Shown in pieces: positions 19,124 to 28,899 of a DNA stretch of 64,000 nucleotides; positions within the stretch are counted from its first letter, which is position 1, and the number at the start of each line of letters is the position of its first letter. The notes below the pieces were generated by a model that was not told the DNA's origin, made no database searches, and saw only the letters and a list, made by a program, of their open reading frames with translations. The stretch spans positions 1 to 64,000 of the forward strand of contig NZ_VXKQ01000010.1 of NCBI RefSeq assembly GCF_008711465.1. The letters run 5' to 3'. A program made the translations under genes and the position numbers. The stretch comes from Francisella sp. SYW-9 (lineage in GTDB: Bacteria; Pseudomonadota; Gammaproteobacteria; Francisellales; Francisellaceae).

Positions 19124-20638
19124 ATGTTTAAAAGAATATTTACTTTAATTAATATCTTCTTAGTTGTGACTATATTTAATATAGCTATGGCAGATGGTGT
19201 ATCTCAGAGTAGTGATAGCTCTGAAGATCAAAGTAGTAAATATTCTCCTAATTTTATGAGACAGCTAGAGTCTAATGCTTTTAGAAGAGTTTTTCCAAAT
19301 GAGGATTTCATAGATAACATAACACCTTTGAGTTATAAACAGCAAGAAAAAGAGCAAGAGAAAATTGCCAAACAAGCGATACAAGATTTAGCAGTAAAAG
19401 AGGGTGAAGCTCTCTCAGATAGTGAAAAAAGAGCAGTTGCAAAAAAGAGTATTGATAATAAAATTAACGAAGCTTTAAACTATAATGCGATAAAAACATC
19501 TTTTTTTAATGGCTTTAGAGTTAGTGAGACTTTCTCTCATGCGATGCTGAACGTACAGCAGGATACGGGTGATCCTTTATTCATGCTCCAGGCAAGACAA
19601 CAAGGTATTTTAGATGATGATTATATATACTTTGGAGCCAAACTAGCATTACTTGATTGGTTTAGGCTAAATAAAGTGCCTCAAGGAGGAGAAAATAAAG
19701 AATTTTCATATGCTATAAATGCTTATGCAGCTTCGACAATTTCATCATGGTTTAGTGCATTACTTGGTTTTACACTTTATCAAGATCATGGTGATGGATT
19801 TAATGTTACACCAAATACAATATATCTGATTGTCGGTAATTTATCAGAGAGTCCATTTTTTGGCTATGTTGCAAACTCAACAGTTATGTTTGGTAACTTT
19901 GATATTGTTTCTAACTATGTTCCAACATTAACGCGCACATACTTTATGCAAGCTGGTGGAAATATCAACTTTTCGTATCACACCCCAGACTTGCATTTAA
20001 ATGCTGTAATACTAGATGCTAATCCAAGTAACTACTTTGGTGCAACAAACGCAGGTAGTAAAAGTGGTGTTGGATTTAGTTTGAATGCTAAATATATTTA
20101 TCAGATGGATAAGGTTGGTGATTATCAATTTTTTGGTGCAGCATATTCAAATGTGTCTGGTTTTCAAACTCGAAATGGAAATAATGTAGGGTCTTTTGAT
20201 TTAAACTATGGTCTGGCAATTTCAGATATAAACTTTGAGGCGGAGGCTTTAATTACGGACAATGGTGTTGGTGGGATAAATAATTCTTCATCTGTTAGTC
20301 CTCAAAATATCGCAGGAGTGCCATTTTTTGGATCAATAAGGCCCAGTGCTAATTTAATATATGATGGCTTTTTAGGGTCTGGAGGGGTGGTTGCATCATG
20401 GTCAACTCAAGCCAGTTATACCGCAACAATTTTTAATAAGAGGCTTATTCCATATATTGATTACTCACATATCTTGCAAAATGCACAAAACTATTCTTAT
20501 CAATATGGAGCAGGTGTTAGATATAATATTTTTTATGGCTCTTGGTTAGGGCTTGATTATACGAGTATTAATTCACGTAGTACACATCTTAATGAGAAAC
20601 AAAATTATCTTTCTTTAAACTATACATTATATTTATAG
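19124..20638 (+). CDS. outer-membrane protein, LbtU/DUF3573 type (second copy)
   Basis: Second LbtU/DUF3573 outer-membrane barrel (504 aa), paralogue of the one at 17127. The signal peptide (1-23) ends MA; the periplasmic N-terminal part is longer and highly charged, with a probable helix (KQQEKEQEKIAKQAIQDL) leading to VKEGEALSDSEK. The barrel follows from about residue 120 with NVTPNTIYLIVGNLSESP, YVPTLTRTYFMQAGGN and GAAYSNVSGF. It ends in NYTLYL, an aromatic-residue-rich last strand as in outer-membrane proteins. Likely role is uptake of iron or another nutrient; which ligand cannot be told here. Confidence 0.8.
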   Translation: MFKRIFTLINIFLVVTIFNIAMADGVSQSSDSSEDQSSKYSPNFMRQLESNAFRRVFPNEDFIDNITPLSYKQQEKEQEKIAKQAIQDLAVKEGEALSDSEKRAVAKKSIDNKINEALNYNAIKTSFFNGFRVSETFSHAMLNVQQDTGDPLFMLQARQQGILDDDYIYFGAKLALLDWFRLNKVPQGGENKEFSYAINAYAASTISSWFSALLGFTLYQDHGDGFNVTPNTIYLIVGNLSESPFFGYVANSTVMFGNFDIVSNYVPTLTRTYFMQAGGNINFSYHTPDLHLNAVILDANPSNYFGATNAGSKSGVGFSLNAKYIYQMDKVGDYQFFGAAYSNVSGFQTRNGNNVGSFDLNYGLAISDINFEAEALITDNGVGGINNSSSVSPQNIAGVPFFGSIRPSANLIYDGFLGSGGVVASWSTQASYTATIFNKRLIPYIDYSHILQNAQNYSYQYGAGVRYNIFYGSWLGLDYTSINSRSTHLNEKQNYLSLNYTLYL

Positions 20639-20690
20639 TGATCTATTGCTATAATTATCCGCATAGATTTTCTCTGAGTATAAAATATTA

Positions 20691-21383
20691 ATGTCTAGAC
20701 AAGTTTTTATAGATACCGAAACAACAGGTTTTGATTATAAGATAGGTAATAGAATTATAGAGTTTGGTGCAGTTGAAGTTATTGATAGAAGAATAACTGG
20801 TAACACATTACATTTTTATTGTAATCCAAATTATGAGGTAGAGGCTGGAGCACTAACTATTCATGGTTTGACTAATGATTTCTTATCAGATAAACCTCTT
20901 TTTGAAGAAAAAGCAGGCGAGATGATAGAGTTTTTAAAAGATGCTGAAGTTATTATTCATAATGCAGCTTTTGACGTGCCATTTATAAACTGGGAACTTG
21001 GACTTCTAAAAGATAATAAATATGGAACTTTAGAAAATCATGTTGCAAAAATTATTGATAGTCTAGATATTGCTAGGAAAAAACATCCTCTGCAGAAAAA
21101 TAATCTTGATGCTTTATGTAAAAGATATCAGATAAGAAATGATCACCGTACATTTCATGGAGCTTTACTAGATAGTGAGTTGTTAGCAGATGTCTATCTT
21201 GCAATGACTGGTGGACAAACTAACTTAACATTACAAACAGCAAAAACAGCGAGTAAGAATAATATTGAAATAGATCTTAGTAAACTAAATTTACGTAAGG
21301 CAGATGAGACTGTACAAGATATAAGTAGGCATCAAGAATATTTAAAAAATGTCTTAAAACTACAAGAAGATAGTATATGGTAG
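20691..21383 (+). CDS. dnaQ: DNA polymerase III epsilon subunit (3'-5' exonuclease)
   Basis: Proofreading exonuclease of the replicative polymerase. DEDDh motifs are present: FIDTETTGF near residue 6, HNAAFDVPF near 91, and HGALLDSELLADVY near 155 holding the catalytic His and Asp. The C-terminal 50 residues (after GGQTNL) correspond to the segment that binds the alpha subunit. 230 aa is the usual length. Its last seven bases overlap the start of the VanY-like gene, so the two are translationally close. Confidence 0.93.
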   Translation: MSRQVFIDTETTGFDYKIGNRIIEFGAVEVIDRRITGNTLHFYCNPNYEVEAGALTIHGLTNDFLSDKPLFEEKAGEMIEFLKDAEVIIHNAAFDVPFINWELGLLKDNKYGTLENHVAKIIDSLDIARKKHPLQKNNLDALCKRYQIRNDHRTFHGALLDSELLADVYLAMTGGQTNLTLQTAKTASKNNIEIDLSKLNLRKADETVQDISRHQEYLKNVLKLQEDSIW

Positions 21384-21850
21384 AAAAGGTAATTTTCTTA
21401 GAAGCTAAAGAAAGTGAATTAGTATCTGCAGGTAAGGATTTTTTTGGTAGAGATTTATTTTTAGAGCATGCTACATATAAAGCATGGCTTACTCTTAAAG
21501 AGGCTGCTAAAATAGATCAAGTAGAGCTATTTATAGTATCTGGTTTTAGAAGCTATGAATATCAGCAGAAAATTATTGATAGGAAGTTAGCTAATGGACA
21601 AACTCTTGAGCAAATTACTAAAGTAAATGCTTTGCCTGGTCAAAGTGAGCATCATACTGGTAGGGCCATAGATTTGACTACAGCTGATGAGAAGGAGGTC
21701 TTAACAGAAGAGTTTGAAAAGACAAAAGCTTTTAAGTGGTTAACAAAGAATGCTTCTAAATTTGGTTTTAAAATGAGCTTTCCACCTAAAAATAAATATG
21801 GATTTATTTATGAGCCCTGGCATTGGTGTTATCAAAATGAAGAAAATTAA
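21377..21850 (+). CDS. D-alanyl-D-alanine carboxypeptidase, VanY-like
   Basis: Zinc peptidase of the VanY/LAS family. The metal-binding pattern is present: SGFRSYEYQQ, then SEHHTGRAIDL (HxxGxAxD), and EPWHW with the catalytic and third metal-ligand pair near the C-terminus. 157 aa, just the catalytic domain. There is no signal peptide, which is odd for an enzyme acting on periplasmic peptidoglycan; it might act on cytoplasmic muropeptides as LdcB-like recycling enzymes do, but that is inference. It overlaps dnaQ by seven bases and the next lipoprotein gene by fourteen. Confidence 0.8.
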   Translation: MVEKVIFLEAKESELVSAGKDFFGRDLFLEHATYKAWLTLKEAAKIDQVELFIVSGFRSYEYQQKIIDRKLANGQTLEQITKVNALPGQSEHHTGRAIDLTTADEKEVLTEEFEKTKAFKWLTKNASKFGFKMSFPPKNKYGFIYEPWHWCYQNEEN

Positions 21851-23258
21851 AAAGTTATTATTTTTATCATGCGCTTTATTAGCTTTAGGTAGTTGTAGTA
21901 GTGTATCTAAAGATGTTAAAAAAGATAAAACAGACGTTGAATTTGCATCGAATAATTATCCTTGGATATTCGGTTCAGTACGTAAAGACATTATTCAATC
22001 TAATTTAGAACAAGCTATTAAGCAAAATAATAATATAGGAAATGCTAAGCAATTAAAAACATTAAACGAACTTGAAGCTGGGAGGCTTTTACAACTTGAT
22101 GGTCGCTATCATAATTCAATAAAATCATATAATGATGCTATAGTAACCATACCAACAAATAAAAAAGAATTTATCAAAAAAACTAAGTCTATATTGTTAG
22201 GCAAAGATACTTATAGTTATTATAATATTAAGTCAGCATATAATATTCCTGATTATGAAATAACTTTTTTATATACCTATCAAGCATTAAATTATTTAAA
22301 GACTAATAATGTTAAAGAGGCTTTGAACTCTTTAAATAGCTTAGATAATGCTGCCATGTGGTATAACCAGCAACAAGTACTTACTTATGAAATGAAGAAA
22401 ATTGCGAAGAAAAGTTTAAAAGAGGATGATTTTACAGATAAGGAGCTTCGTGGTGAGAGCTTTAAAACATTAAAGACAATGGCAAGCTTTTCAAATAGAA
22501 TTCCTAATTCATATGGTAATCCTATGAGTTATTATTTTAAAGCTATTTTAGAATCTGCAGTTTCTAAAAACTATAAGAAAGCAGTTGATGATCTAGCTAA
22601 AGCTCAAAGTTACACTGTCGGTAATAGATATCTTGATCAAACTAAAAATGAATACCAAGCAGCAATTGCAAGTCAGACTTCACCATTTCCTATGGGAATG
22701 GGTAGAGTCGTTGTTTTCTATGAGCAAGGACTAGTTAATGTAAGAAGAACTGAAATAGTACCTTTAGACTTAGAAGATGCAGGTATTAAAAAGATAGATT
22801 TTCCAATTTATAAAACTAATTATAATTTCTTTGGACCTAAAAAAGTAACAATCTCTGATGGAGATAGGCAACTAGTTAATACTCAAACACAGACACTTTT
22901 AGATGGTACACTTTTTGCTGTTAAATCTTTGGTAGAAGAGTATCCTAGAATAATTACACAAAATGTTGTAATTGAAGTTGTTAAACATGAAATTGATAAA
23001 GGCTTTGCTTTAGGAGGGTTACTTGGAAGTTATGGGAAATTCAATCTTTCAAATACTGATCCTAAAAGAGCAGATTTAAGAAGTTGGCTATTGATACCAA
23101 ATAGTGTTGATTTATTTGAAGATGAGCTTGATAGTGGTAATTATACAATTCAAGTAAATAATATTCGTCAAAAAATAGATATTAGACAGGGTAAAACAAC
23201 ATTATTATGGATTGTTGATATTGGAAAGTTTAAGAAAGTCTATTATTTTATTTTTTAG
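21837..23258 (+). CDS. lipoprotein with helical-repeat region (COG3014-like)
   Basis: Probable outer-membrane or periplasmic lipoprotein, 473 aa from ATG 21837. MKKIKKLLFLSCALLALGSC is a textbook lipoprotein signal; an upstream in-frame ATG at 21798 would bury it inside the preceding gene. The N-terminal half is helical and resembles tetratricopeptide-type repeats (NELEAGRLLQLDGRYHNSIKSYNDAI; YTYQALNYLKTNNVKEALNSL), and the C-terminal half is beta-rich. The pattern is that of COG3014 proteins, whose function is unknown. Start overlaps VanY by 14 bases. Confidence 0.72.
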   Translation: MKKIKKLLFLSCALLALGSCSSVSKDVKKDKTDVEFASNNYPWIFGSVRKDIIQSNLEQAIKQNNNIGNAKQLKTLNELEAGRLLQLDGRYHNSIKSYNDAIVTIPTNKKEFIKKTKSILLGKDTYSYYNIKSAYNIPDYEITFLYTYQALNYLKTNNVKEALNSLNSLDNAAMWYNQQQVLTYEMKKIAKKSLKEDDFTDKELRGESFKTLKTMASFSNRIPNSYGNPMSYYFKAILESAVSKNYKKAVDDLAKAQSYTVGNRYLDQTKNEYQAAIASQTSPFPMGMGRVVVFYEQGLVNVRRTEIVPLDLEDAGIKKIDFPIYKTNYNFFGPKKVTISDGDRQLVNTQTQTLLDGTLFAVKSLVEEYPRIITQNVVIEVVKHEIDKGFALGGLLGSYGKFNLSNTDPKRADLRSWLLIPNSVDLFEDELDSGNYTIQVNNIRQKIDIRQGKTTLLWIVDIGKFKKVYYFIF

Positions 23259-23337
23259 CTAAAATATAAGGCAATTTGTAAGTTTACGAGATATAATCTT
23301 ACATTAAATTTTTTTATTAAAATCTATAAGTCTAAAA

Positions 23338-24345
23338 TTGTTAAGTAAATTTATTTGTCTAAGAAAATCAAGCTCTATCCTAGGTTTATCATCGGCCTTA
23401 ACTATAGGATTATTTACGGCATATCAAGTTATCTTTGATCCACAAAATATTTATGGGCTATTTGCAGCTTTAGGCTGTTTTATAGCAACACTCCATCAAG
23501 TTTCAATACGTGATCATAATATTAAGTTTAAGCTAGTTGCTGGAGTAATATTCTCGATACTTATTAGCTTAGCCGCAGCAATAGGTAGCTTTTATTCTTC
23601 TAATTTGATTGTAAGCTCTATTATTTTATTAATTTTTTCGTTTGTAATAGGGTATACCGCAAAATCTGACTTAGTATTTTCTTTAGGAACACTTTTTGTT
23701 GCTGATATGTATGTGATTGGTACAGGTTTTAGCTTTAATATTCTAGACTCTACTATAATGGGAGTTTTGACTTTTGTTGGAGCTATGTTATTTATACTAG
23801 TATTTGTTTTTCTAACTAAGAAGACAAAAATACTAGATAGAAATAATAATATACAAAGATCAATTAAAGTTATTCTTGATCTAGAATCAACACTATATGC
23901 GATAAGTCTTTCATTAGGTTTAATCATAGGTAATTTTATTTCAATATATTTTAATATTGAGATAGGTTACTGGATACCAATGACTGTGTTATTAATATTT
24001 AAGCCTGATATCATTCGATCTTCAAAAGCTATAAAGCATAGATTGATAGGTACTTTAATAGGTTCATTCTTTGCTATACCTTTAGCTATTTATTTGTTTA
24101 ATCCATATATTATTTGGCTAGTTTTAATTGTATCTACATTTTTTACAATTTGTTGTTTTATAAAACATTATGGTAGTTATGTATTATTTTTAACAATATT
24201 TGTGGCAATGCTTTTAAAACTAGCACATATGTCAGGATATGATATTAGTGTTTCTAGATTAATATATACCATAATAGGGATAGTGATTGTTGCTATAATA
24301 ATAATTGCTTCTAGATATTTGAAATTAATATTTACTAAGAATTAA
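23338..24345 (+). CDS. FUSC-like inner-membrane protein
   Basis: Inner-membrane protein with two sets of about five to six helices (30-160 and 185-330) joined by a short polar linker (KKTKILDRNNNIQRS). The second set contains IEIGYWIPMTVLLIFKPDIIRSSKAIKHRLIGTLIG, matching the FUSC family signature (fusaric-acid resistance / aromatic-acid exporter type). It lacks the long soluble domain of full FUSC exporters, so it is a short form. The start appears to be TTG at 23338; no ATG lies nearby in frame and the ribosome site is poor, so the start is uncertain. Convergent with the decarboxylase gene 12 bases away. Confidence 0.7.
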   Translation: MLSKFICLRKSSSILGLSSALTIGLFTAYQVIFDPQNIYGLFAALGCFIATLHQVSIRDHNIKFKLVAGVIFSILISLAAAIGSFYSSNLIVSSIILLIFSFVIGYTAKSDLVFSLGTLFVADMYVIGTGFSFNILDSTIMGVLTFVGAMLFILVFVFLTKKTKILDRNNNIQRSIKVILDLESTLYAISLSLGLIIGNFISIYFNIEIGYWIPMTVLLIFKPDIIRSSKAIKHRLIGTLIGSFFAIPLAIYLFNPYIIWLVLIVSTFFTICCFIKHYGSYVLFLTIFVAMLLKLAHMSGYDISVSRLIYTIIGIVIVAIIIIASRYLKLIFTKN

Positions 24346-24357
24346 ATATAGAAATAT

Positions 24358-25098
24358 TTATTTTAAGTAATCAAAAACTACTTCACCAAACCCTAAAGTG
24401 ACATCAGCTATAAAGTGAGATCCTTTGATAATTTCTTTAACTGGCAAGTGATGAAGAGCTGCTTGAACATGATTAAATACTTGTAGCTCAACAGGTCCAG
24501 TCCAAGCTCCTTTAACTGTAACATCTTTTACATGATATTTCACAAGCTCACAAACACTTACATCTTTACCATTTACATGAGGAATAGTCTTAAGCAGGAA
24601 GTTTGGAGTTTCTTCTAGAGCTTTTTTAACAGTTTGTTTATCGAGCTCTTCATATTTATAACCCATAGTACCAAAAGCCACATCTACACTATTATATTTG
24701 ACAGTACCTAATAGAGTGTCTGAATCTACAGTTAGAGTAGGGTGTGCATATTTTTTTGGAAAGCCCCAAATTTCTCGACCAGCAGCTATAGATGGCAAAT
24801 TATCTAATAGCATAATATGTGAGTATAAACCTTTTTTACCATCAAGCTCTACTTCAATAAGCTGACCAGCTTCATTGAAACTACCAAAACCATTTGCATC
24901 GTGCATTTTCATAAATTCAAACTTTACAAGACCTGTTGGTTGAAGTGGTTCAGGGACATATTTTTTTAAAGTTTCAATATCCGCTAGATAATCAATAATA
25001 AAATATTCTCTATTAGTAAATTTGTAAGCAATTCTGTTTGCAGTTGGTGAAACTAAAGGCATTGAAAAAACATTTTTCTTTACATCAGCTATTTTCAT
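24358..25098 (-). CDS. acetoacetate decarboxylase family protein
   Basis: Member of the acetoacetate decarboxylase (ADC) superfamily, 246 aa. The active-site lysine pair is in GREIWGFPKKYAHP; the Schiff-base lysine is one of the two. Upstream LVKFEFMKMHDANGFGSFNEAGQ and downstream GPVELQVFNHVQAALHHLPV fit the ADC barrel. Acetoacetate to acetone is the named reaction, but relatives decarboxylate or cyclise other keto acids, so the substrate is not certain. Divergent from the MHS transporter at 25254. Confidence 0.85.
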   Translation of the reverse strand: MKIADVKKNVFSMPLVSPTANRIAYKFTNREYFIIDYLADIETLKKYVPEPLQPTGLVKFEFMKMHDANGFGSFNEAGQLIEVELDGKKGLYSHIMLLDNLPSIAAGREIWGFPKKYAHPTLTVDSDTLLGTVKYNSVDVAFGTMGYKYEELDKQTVKKALEETPNFLLKTIPHVNGKDVSVCELVKYHVKDVTVKGAWTGPVELQVFNHVQAALHHLPVKEIIKGSHFIADVTLGFGEVVFDYLK

Positions 25099-25253
25099 TT
25101 TTAATTTCCAAACATGTATATTGTTAATTTACATTATAGTATGAAAATATCTTGATTGGTAATAACAAGTAATAGTTTATTTGATTTTAAAGTATCAATA
25201 AGTTTTTATGTTATGTATACTAATTTGGTAAAACTGCAAAAAAATAGTTTCAC

Positions 25254-26480
25254 ATGAACCAAAAGACTATATCTTTTCTAAAGATTTCGTATGGAAATAT
25301 ACTAGAGTGGTATGATTTCTCATTATATATTTACTTTGCGACATTTATATCGACTAATTTTTTTCCTACAGAAAATCATCAGTTATCTTTACTACTAACT
25401 TTTGCAGTTTTCTTTATTGGGACTGTTATAAGGCCTTTAGGTGCTTTAATTATGGGATATTTAGCTGATATATTTAGTTATGCATATGTTGTAAATGCAT
25501 GTACTGTTGCCATGGGTATATCAACAGTATTAATAGGTTTAATACCAAATTATTCTAGTATAGGAATTTTAGCTCCTATTTTATTAATTATATTAAGAGT
25601 GATACAAGGCTTATCTGTAGGTGGGCAATTTCCGACGCTTATAACATTAGGAGTTACTAATTCAAAGAAAAGTGCGGGCTTATCTGTGGGTATTATATTT
25701 GCAATATCTTCAGCTGGATTTTTATTGGCCTCTATAATAGGTACTCTTTCTGAAGTTATCTTTGCTAATCATCATCAGTTGATTTGGCGAGTTCCTTTTA
25801 TATTAAGTGGCTTACTCTTTGCGATTTACATATATATAAATAGAAATGAAAATTATACTGAGCAACCACCAAAACAAAAGCGACAAACAAAATTGGTAGT
25901 AGCATTATGTAAACAGTATAAGCAAATAATAATAGTTTCATTAATAACATGTATGTGCGCTTCATTATATTATATGGTTTTTACATACCTTGTTAACTAT
26001 CAAATTGAGTATCAACATATACCAGAGAGTAGAGCCTTATTTTTAAATAGTATAGTATTATTTTTTGCATGTATTTTTTATCCAGTATTTGGATATCTCT
26101 CAGATAAATATGGCCATATAAAAGTATTTTATTTAGCATTAATAGCTTTAGTTTTATTATTTTACCCATTGATTATGTTAATAGCAGTTAACAACTTTAT
26201 GATAAGTTTTTTAGCGATTTTGATATTTTGTATTATTATGGCTGCTATCCAAGGTGCAGTATCTCCTTTTTTTGCATTAGTTTTTGATAATGAATGGCGA
26301 GCTACTGGATGTGCTATTAGTTATAGTATTGGTAATGGAATAAGTGGAGCAGCTCCATTATTAGCTGGTATATTTACAGCTAAATATGGCATCTCTGGAT
26401 TAGCTCTATATACGCTAATTTTAGTTATAGCTGGAACTATAGGATCATTAGGAATTTATAAAACTATGAGAAATGCTTAG
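25254..26480 (+). CDS. MFS transporter, metabolite:proton symporter type
   Basis: Twelve-helix major facilitator, 408 aa. GNILEWYDFSLYIYFA at the N-terminus is the hallmark of the MHS branch (ProP, KgtP, CitA), as is the helix 2-3 region (GTVIRPLGALIMGYLAD). The usual DxxGR after helix 2 is degenerate here (LADIFSYAYV), and RVIQGLSVGGQFP marks helix 4. A central loop rich in Lys and Gln separates the halves. Substrate is likely an organic acid, sugar acid or osmolyte. It is divergent from the decarboxylase gene; substrate coupling between the two is possible but not shown. Confidence 0.85.
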   Translation: MNQKTISFLKISYGNILEWYDFSLYIYFATFISTNFFPTENHQLSLLLTFAVFFIGTVIRPLGALIMGYLADIFSYAYVVNACTVAMGISTVLIGLIPNYSSIGILAPILLIILRVIQGLSVGGQFPTLITLGVTNSKKSAGLSVGIIFAISSAGFLLASIIGTLSEVIFANHHQLIWRVPFILSGLLFAIYIYINRNENYTEQPPKQKRQTKLVVALCKQYKQIIIVSLITCMCASLYYMVFTYLVNYQIEYQHIPESRALFLNSIVLFFACIFYPVFGYLSDKYGHIKVFYLALIALVLLFYPLIMLIAVNNFMISFLAILIFCIIMAAIQGAVSPFFALVFDNEWRATGCAISYSIGNGISGAAPLLAGIFTAKYGISGLALYTLILVIAGTIGSLGIYKTMRNA

Positions 26481-26574
26481 CTTTATAAAGTTATTCGGTA
26501 ATAAAACCTATATTGTAAGAGCTAGTTTTTATATACTATTTAAAAAGCCGTAGATATTTTAAATAAAACATCTT

Positions 26575-27537
26575 ATGAATAAAACTCAAATAGAAATTTT
26601 AAATTCTTTAGATGATCAAAAATATGTTAGTGGTCAAGATATTGCAGATAATTTAGGTATATCTAGGGCTGCTATATCAAAAAATATAAAAGCACTAAAA
26701 GATAACTATCAGATAGATATCTTTTCTAATTCAAAGGTAGGTTATATACTAGATGAAAAGCTTGATCTAATTAAGCTAGATGAACTTAAGAAAGTTTTTA
26801 AAAATGTAAACTACTTTTATTCCATAGACTCCACTTCAAAATATGCTATTAAGAATCAAAATAGTTTCCAAGATAATGCAGTTGTTATTTCAGAGCATCA
26901 AACAGGTGGTTTTGGTAGATTTAATAGAAAATGGGTGTCGCCATTTGGCAAAAATATTTATTGTACATTATTTGAGATAGTTAATCTGGATATATCTAAG
27001 TTAAATGGTCTATCGCTAGCAATAGCCATAAGTATAGCTAAGGTCTTAAATAGGTTGGATTTAAATGCTAAGCTAAAATGGCCAAATGATATCTATATTA
27101 ATGATAAGAAAATAGGTGGAGTAATAATAAATATTTCGGCGGAAATGAATGATAGAGCTAAGCTTTTTATAGGTTTTGGTTTAAATGTGAATATGCGAAA
27201 TAATCAAGATATTACAAAGAACTGGACTTCAATAAAATTAGAATCTAATCGACATGCTAATAGGACAAATTTACTTATACAAATAGTAAATGTTATAAGA
27301 GAAGATTTAATAATGTTTACTAAAAAGGGTTTTTCTTCTTTTAAGACAGATTATGAGAATTTAAATTACTTAAAAGATAAAGAGTTTACTCTAGTATTAG
27401 CAGATAAGAAATTTACTAACTGCAAATATAAGAGCTTATCTGATATAGGTGAAATAATAATTGAAAATAATACTAGTTCTTATTCATTTTCCTCAGGAGA
27501 TATCAGTATCTTAGATAGTTCTATAAAATCTGAATAA
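26575..27537 (+). CDS. birA: biotin-protein ligase and biotin operon repressor
   Basis: Bifunctional BirA, 320 aa. Residues about 1-60 are a winged helix-turn-helix ([25 protein letters not shown]), so this is the regulator form and not just a ligase. The ligase domain follows with [16 protein letters not shown] (biotinyl-adenylate loop), [17 protein letters not shown] and the C-terminal SH3-like cap. It charges biotin carboxyl carrier protein and, loaded with biotinyl-AMP, should bind the operator between bioB and bioA in this same cluster. Its 3' end overlaps the convergent bioD gene by 58 bases. Confidence 0.95.
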   Translation: MNKTQIEILNSLDDQKYVSGQDIADNLGISRAAISKNIKALKDNYQIDIFSNSKVGYILDEKLDLIKLDELKKVFKNVNYFYSIDSTSKYAIKNQNSFQDNAVVISEHQTGGFGRFNRKWVSPFGKNIYCTLFEIVNLDISKLNGLSLAIAISIAKVLNRLDLNAKLKWPNDIYINDKKIGGVIINISAEMNDRAKLFIGFGLNVNMRNNQDITKNWTSIKLESNRHANRTNLLIQIVNVIREDLIMFTKKGFSSFKTDYENLNYLKDKEFTLVLADKKFTNCKYKSLSDIGEIIIENNTSSYSFSSGDISILDSSIKSE

Positions 27538-28157
27538 TTAGCATTTTGATTTATTTTTGCGCTGCATTTATATCCTGATAATTTTTCTATAGTTTCTATC
27601 TGTTCATCTATAAAACTAGTATTTTGGTTATTACAGTTAGCTATCCAAGATGCTAGTTTGACATTGTGTCTTTTTAGTTCATTAATAGTTAGTAAGGTAT
27701 GATTAATACAACCGACTTTTATTGATGTAACTAATATCACAGTTATTTGTAGAGTTTTTATTAGATCAAGTTGAGTTATTTGGTTAGAGTATGGTGTTAG
27801 TAATCCTCCAGCTCCTTCAACCATGAGTATTTCTAAGTCTTTAGTATATTTACTCTTAATAAATGATTCTAAATTTTCTAAGGATATATTTGCATTAAAT
27901 TTTGCTGCTGCTATATGAGGAGCTATAGCTTCTTTAAAAGATATTAGATTTATCTCATCAGGTGAGAATTTATATTTATATGCTTCTACGATACTCTTAA
28001 CATCTTCACAAAGATCTGATTTTTTACTTTTACCTGATGCTACTGGTTTTAAGCACAGAGATTTAATATTTTGTAATTCATAAGCCTTAATTAAATTAGT
28101 TGAGACATATGTTTTACCAACTTCTGTATCTGTCCCTATAATAAAGATTTTTTTCAT
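27480..28157 (-). CDS. bioD: dethiobiotin synthetase
   Basis: ATP-dependent closure of the ureido ring: DAPA plus CO2 to dethiobiotin. The P-loop is [12 protein letters not shown] near the N-terminus, KPVASGK follows, and [11 protein letters not shown] is the conserved glycine-rich signature. I place the start at the ATG 28157 (225 aa), which gives [16 protein letters not shown]; the frame is open 12 codons further into bioC, but that would misplace the P-loop. It is last of bioB-F-C-D on the minus strand, 4 bases after bioC. Its last 58 bases overlap birA on the other strand. Confidence 0.95.
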   Translation of the reverse strand: MKKIFIIGTDTEVGKTYVSTNLIKAYELQNIKSLCLKPVASGKSKKSDLCEDVKSIVEAYKYKFSPDEINLISFKEAIAPHIAAAKFNANISLENLESFIKSKYTKDLEILMVEGAGGLLTPYSNQITQLDLIKTLQITVILVTSIKVGCINHTLLTINELKRHNVKLASWIANCNNQNTSFIDEQIETIEKLSGYKCSAKINQNANYSDFIELSKILISPEENE

Positions 28158-28161
28158 GATT

Positions 28162-28899
28162 TTATTCCTTAAAGCAAATAAATAAACCAACATGATAGCT
28201 AAGACTAAATTGATTTTGATTTGAGTATAATTGTTTTATTTTTTTATAATCATAGTTAATCTTGTTGCCTGTATAAGTATTTACACCAGTAGACTTTAAA
28301 TGCCCAATGACTTCTTTAAAATTATTGAAGCTTTTGTTTATATAGAAGTTATTATCGTATAAACAAGTTAGGTTAGAGTTATTAATAAATTTTAGAGTTG
28401 CTGATTTACTATGCATTCTATTTATGCGAAGAATATCTTTTAGTTGATGAAAATTGTTATCTAAAATTGTACTAAAAGCTAAAATAGAATTATTATTTAG
28501 TTTATTTGATATATTTTTTATTAAATGTTCAAAATGCTGACTCCATTGAAATGACATATTCGAAAATACTAAATCATAATCATTGCCAACTATATTTAAA
28601 TCTTTGTCGAAGTTAAGTTTATATGTATTTAGGTTTTTTATATTTTTAGAGTTTTGTGGTGGAGCAATATCTCCAATATCAATTTTATTAGGATTAAATG
28701 TTTTATTTAATTCTAAAGGTTCATTAAGATCGCGAACCCCTAAGTTTAGTATTTTATCTATATGATTATAATTTAGTAATTTTGAGTATCTTAATGTTTC
28801 AGCTAAAAGCATCTGCCTAACTTTATTCTGGATACTACTTTTTTGTGTATACTGGCTTGCATTAGAGAAGTTTATTTCGACTTTATTATATAAATCCAT
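28162..28899 (-). CDS. bioC: malonyl-ACP O-methyltransferase
   Basis: SAM-dependent methyltransferase that masks malonyl-ACP so that fatty acid enzymes can build the pimeloyl chain. The order is normal: [13 protein letters not shown] (motif I, altered from the usual DLGCGTG), then [15 protein letters not shown], where the SNxxxQW pattern is characteristic of BioC. 245 aa. A near-perfect ribosome site (AAGGAGG) lies inside the end of bioF, whose coding region overlaps bioC by 14 bases. Identity rests on the QW motif and the operon; the degenerate motif I is worth noting. Confidence 0.88.
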   Translation of the reverse strand: MDLYNKVEINFSNASQYTQKSSIQNKVRQMLLAETLRYSKLLNYNHIDKILNLGVRDLNEPLELNKTFNPNKIDIGDIAPPQNSKNIKNLNTYKLNFDKDLNIVGNDYDLVFSNMSFQWSQHFEHLIKNISNKLNNNSILAFSTILDNNFHQLKDILRINRMHSKSATLKFINNSNLTCLYDNNFYINKSFNNFKEVIGHLKSTGVNTYTGNKINYDYKKIKQLYSNQNQFSLSYHVGLFICFKE

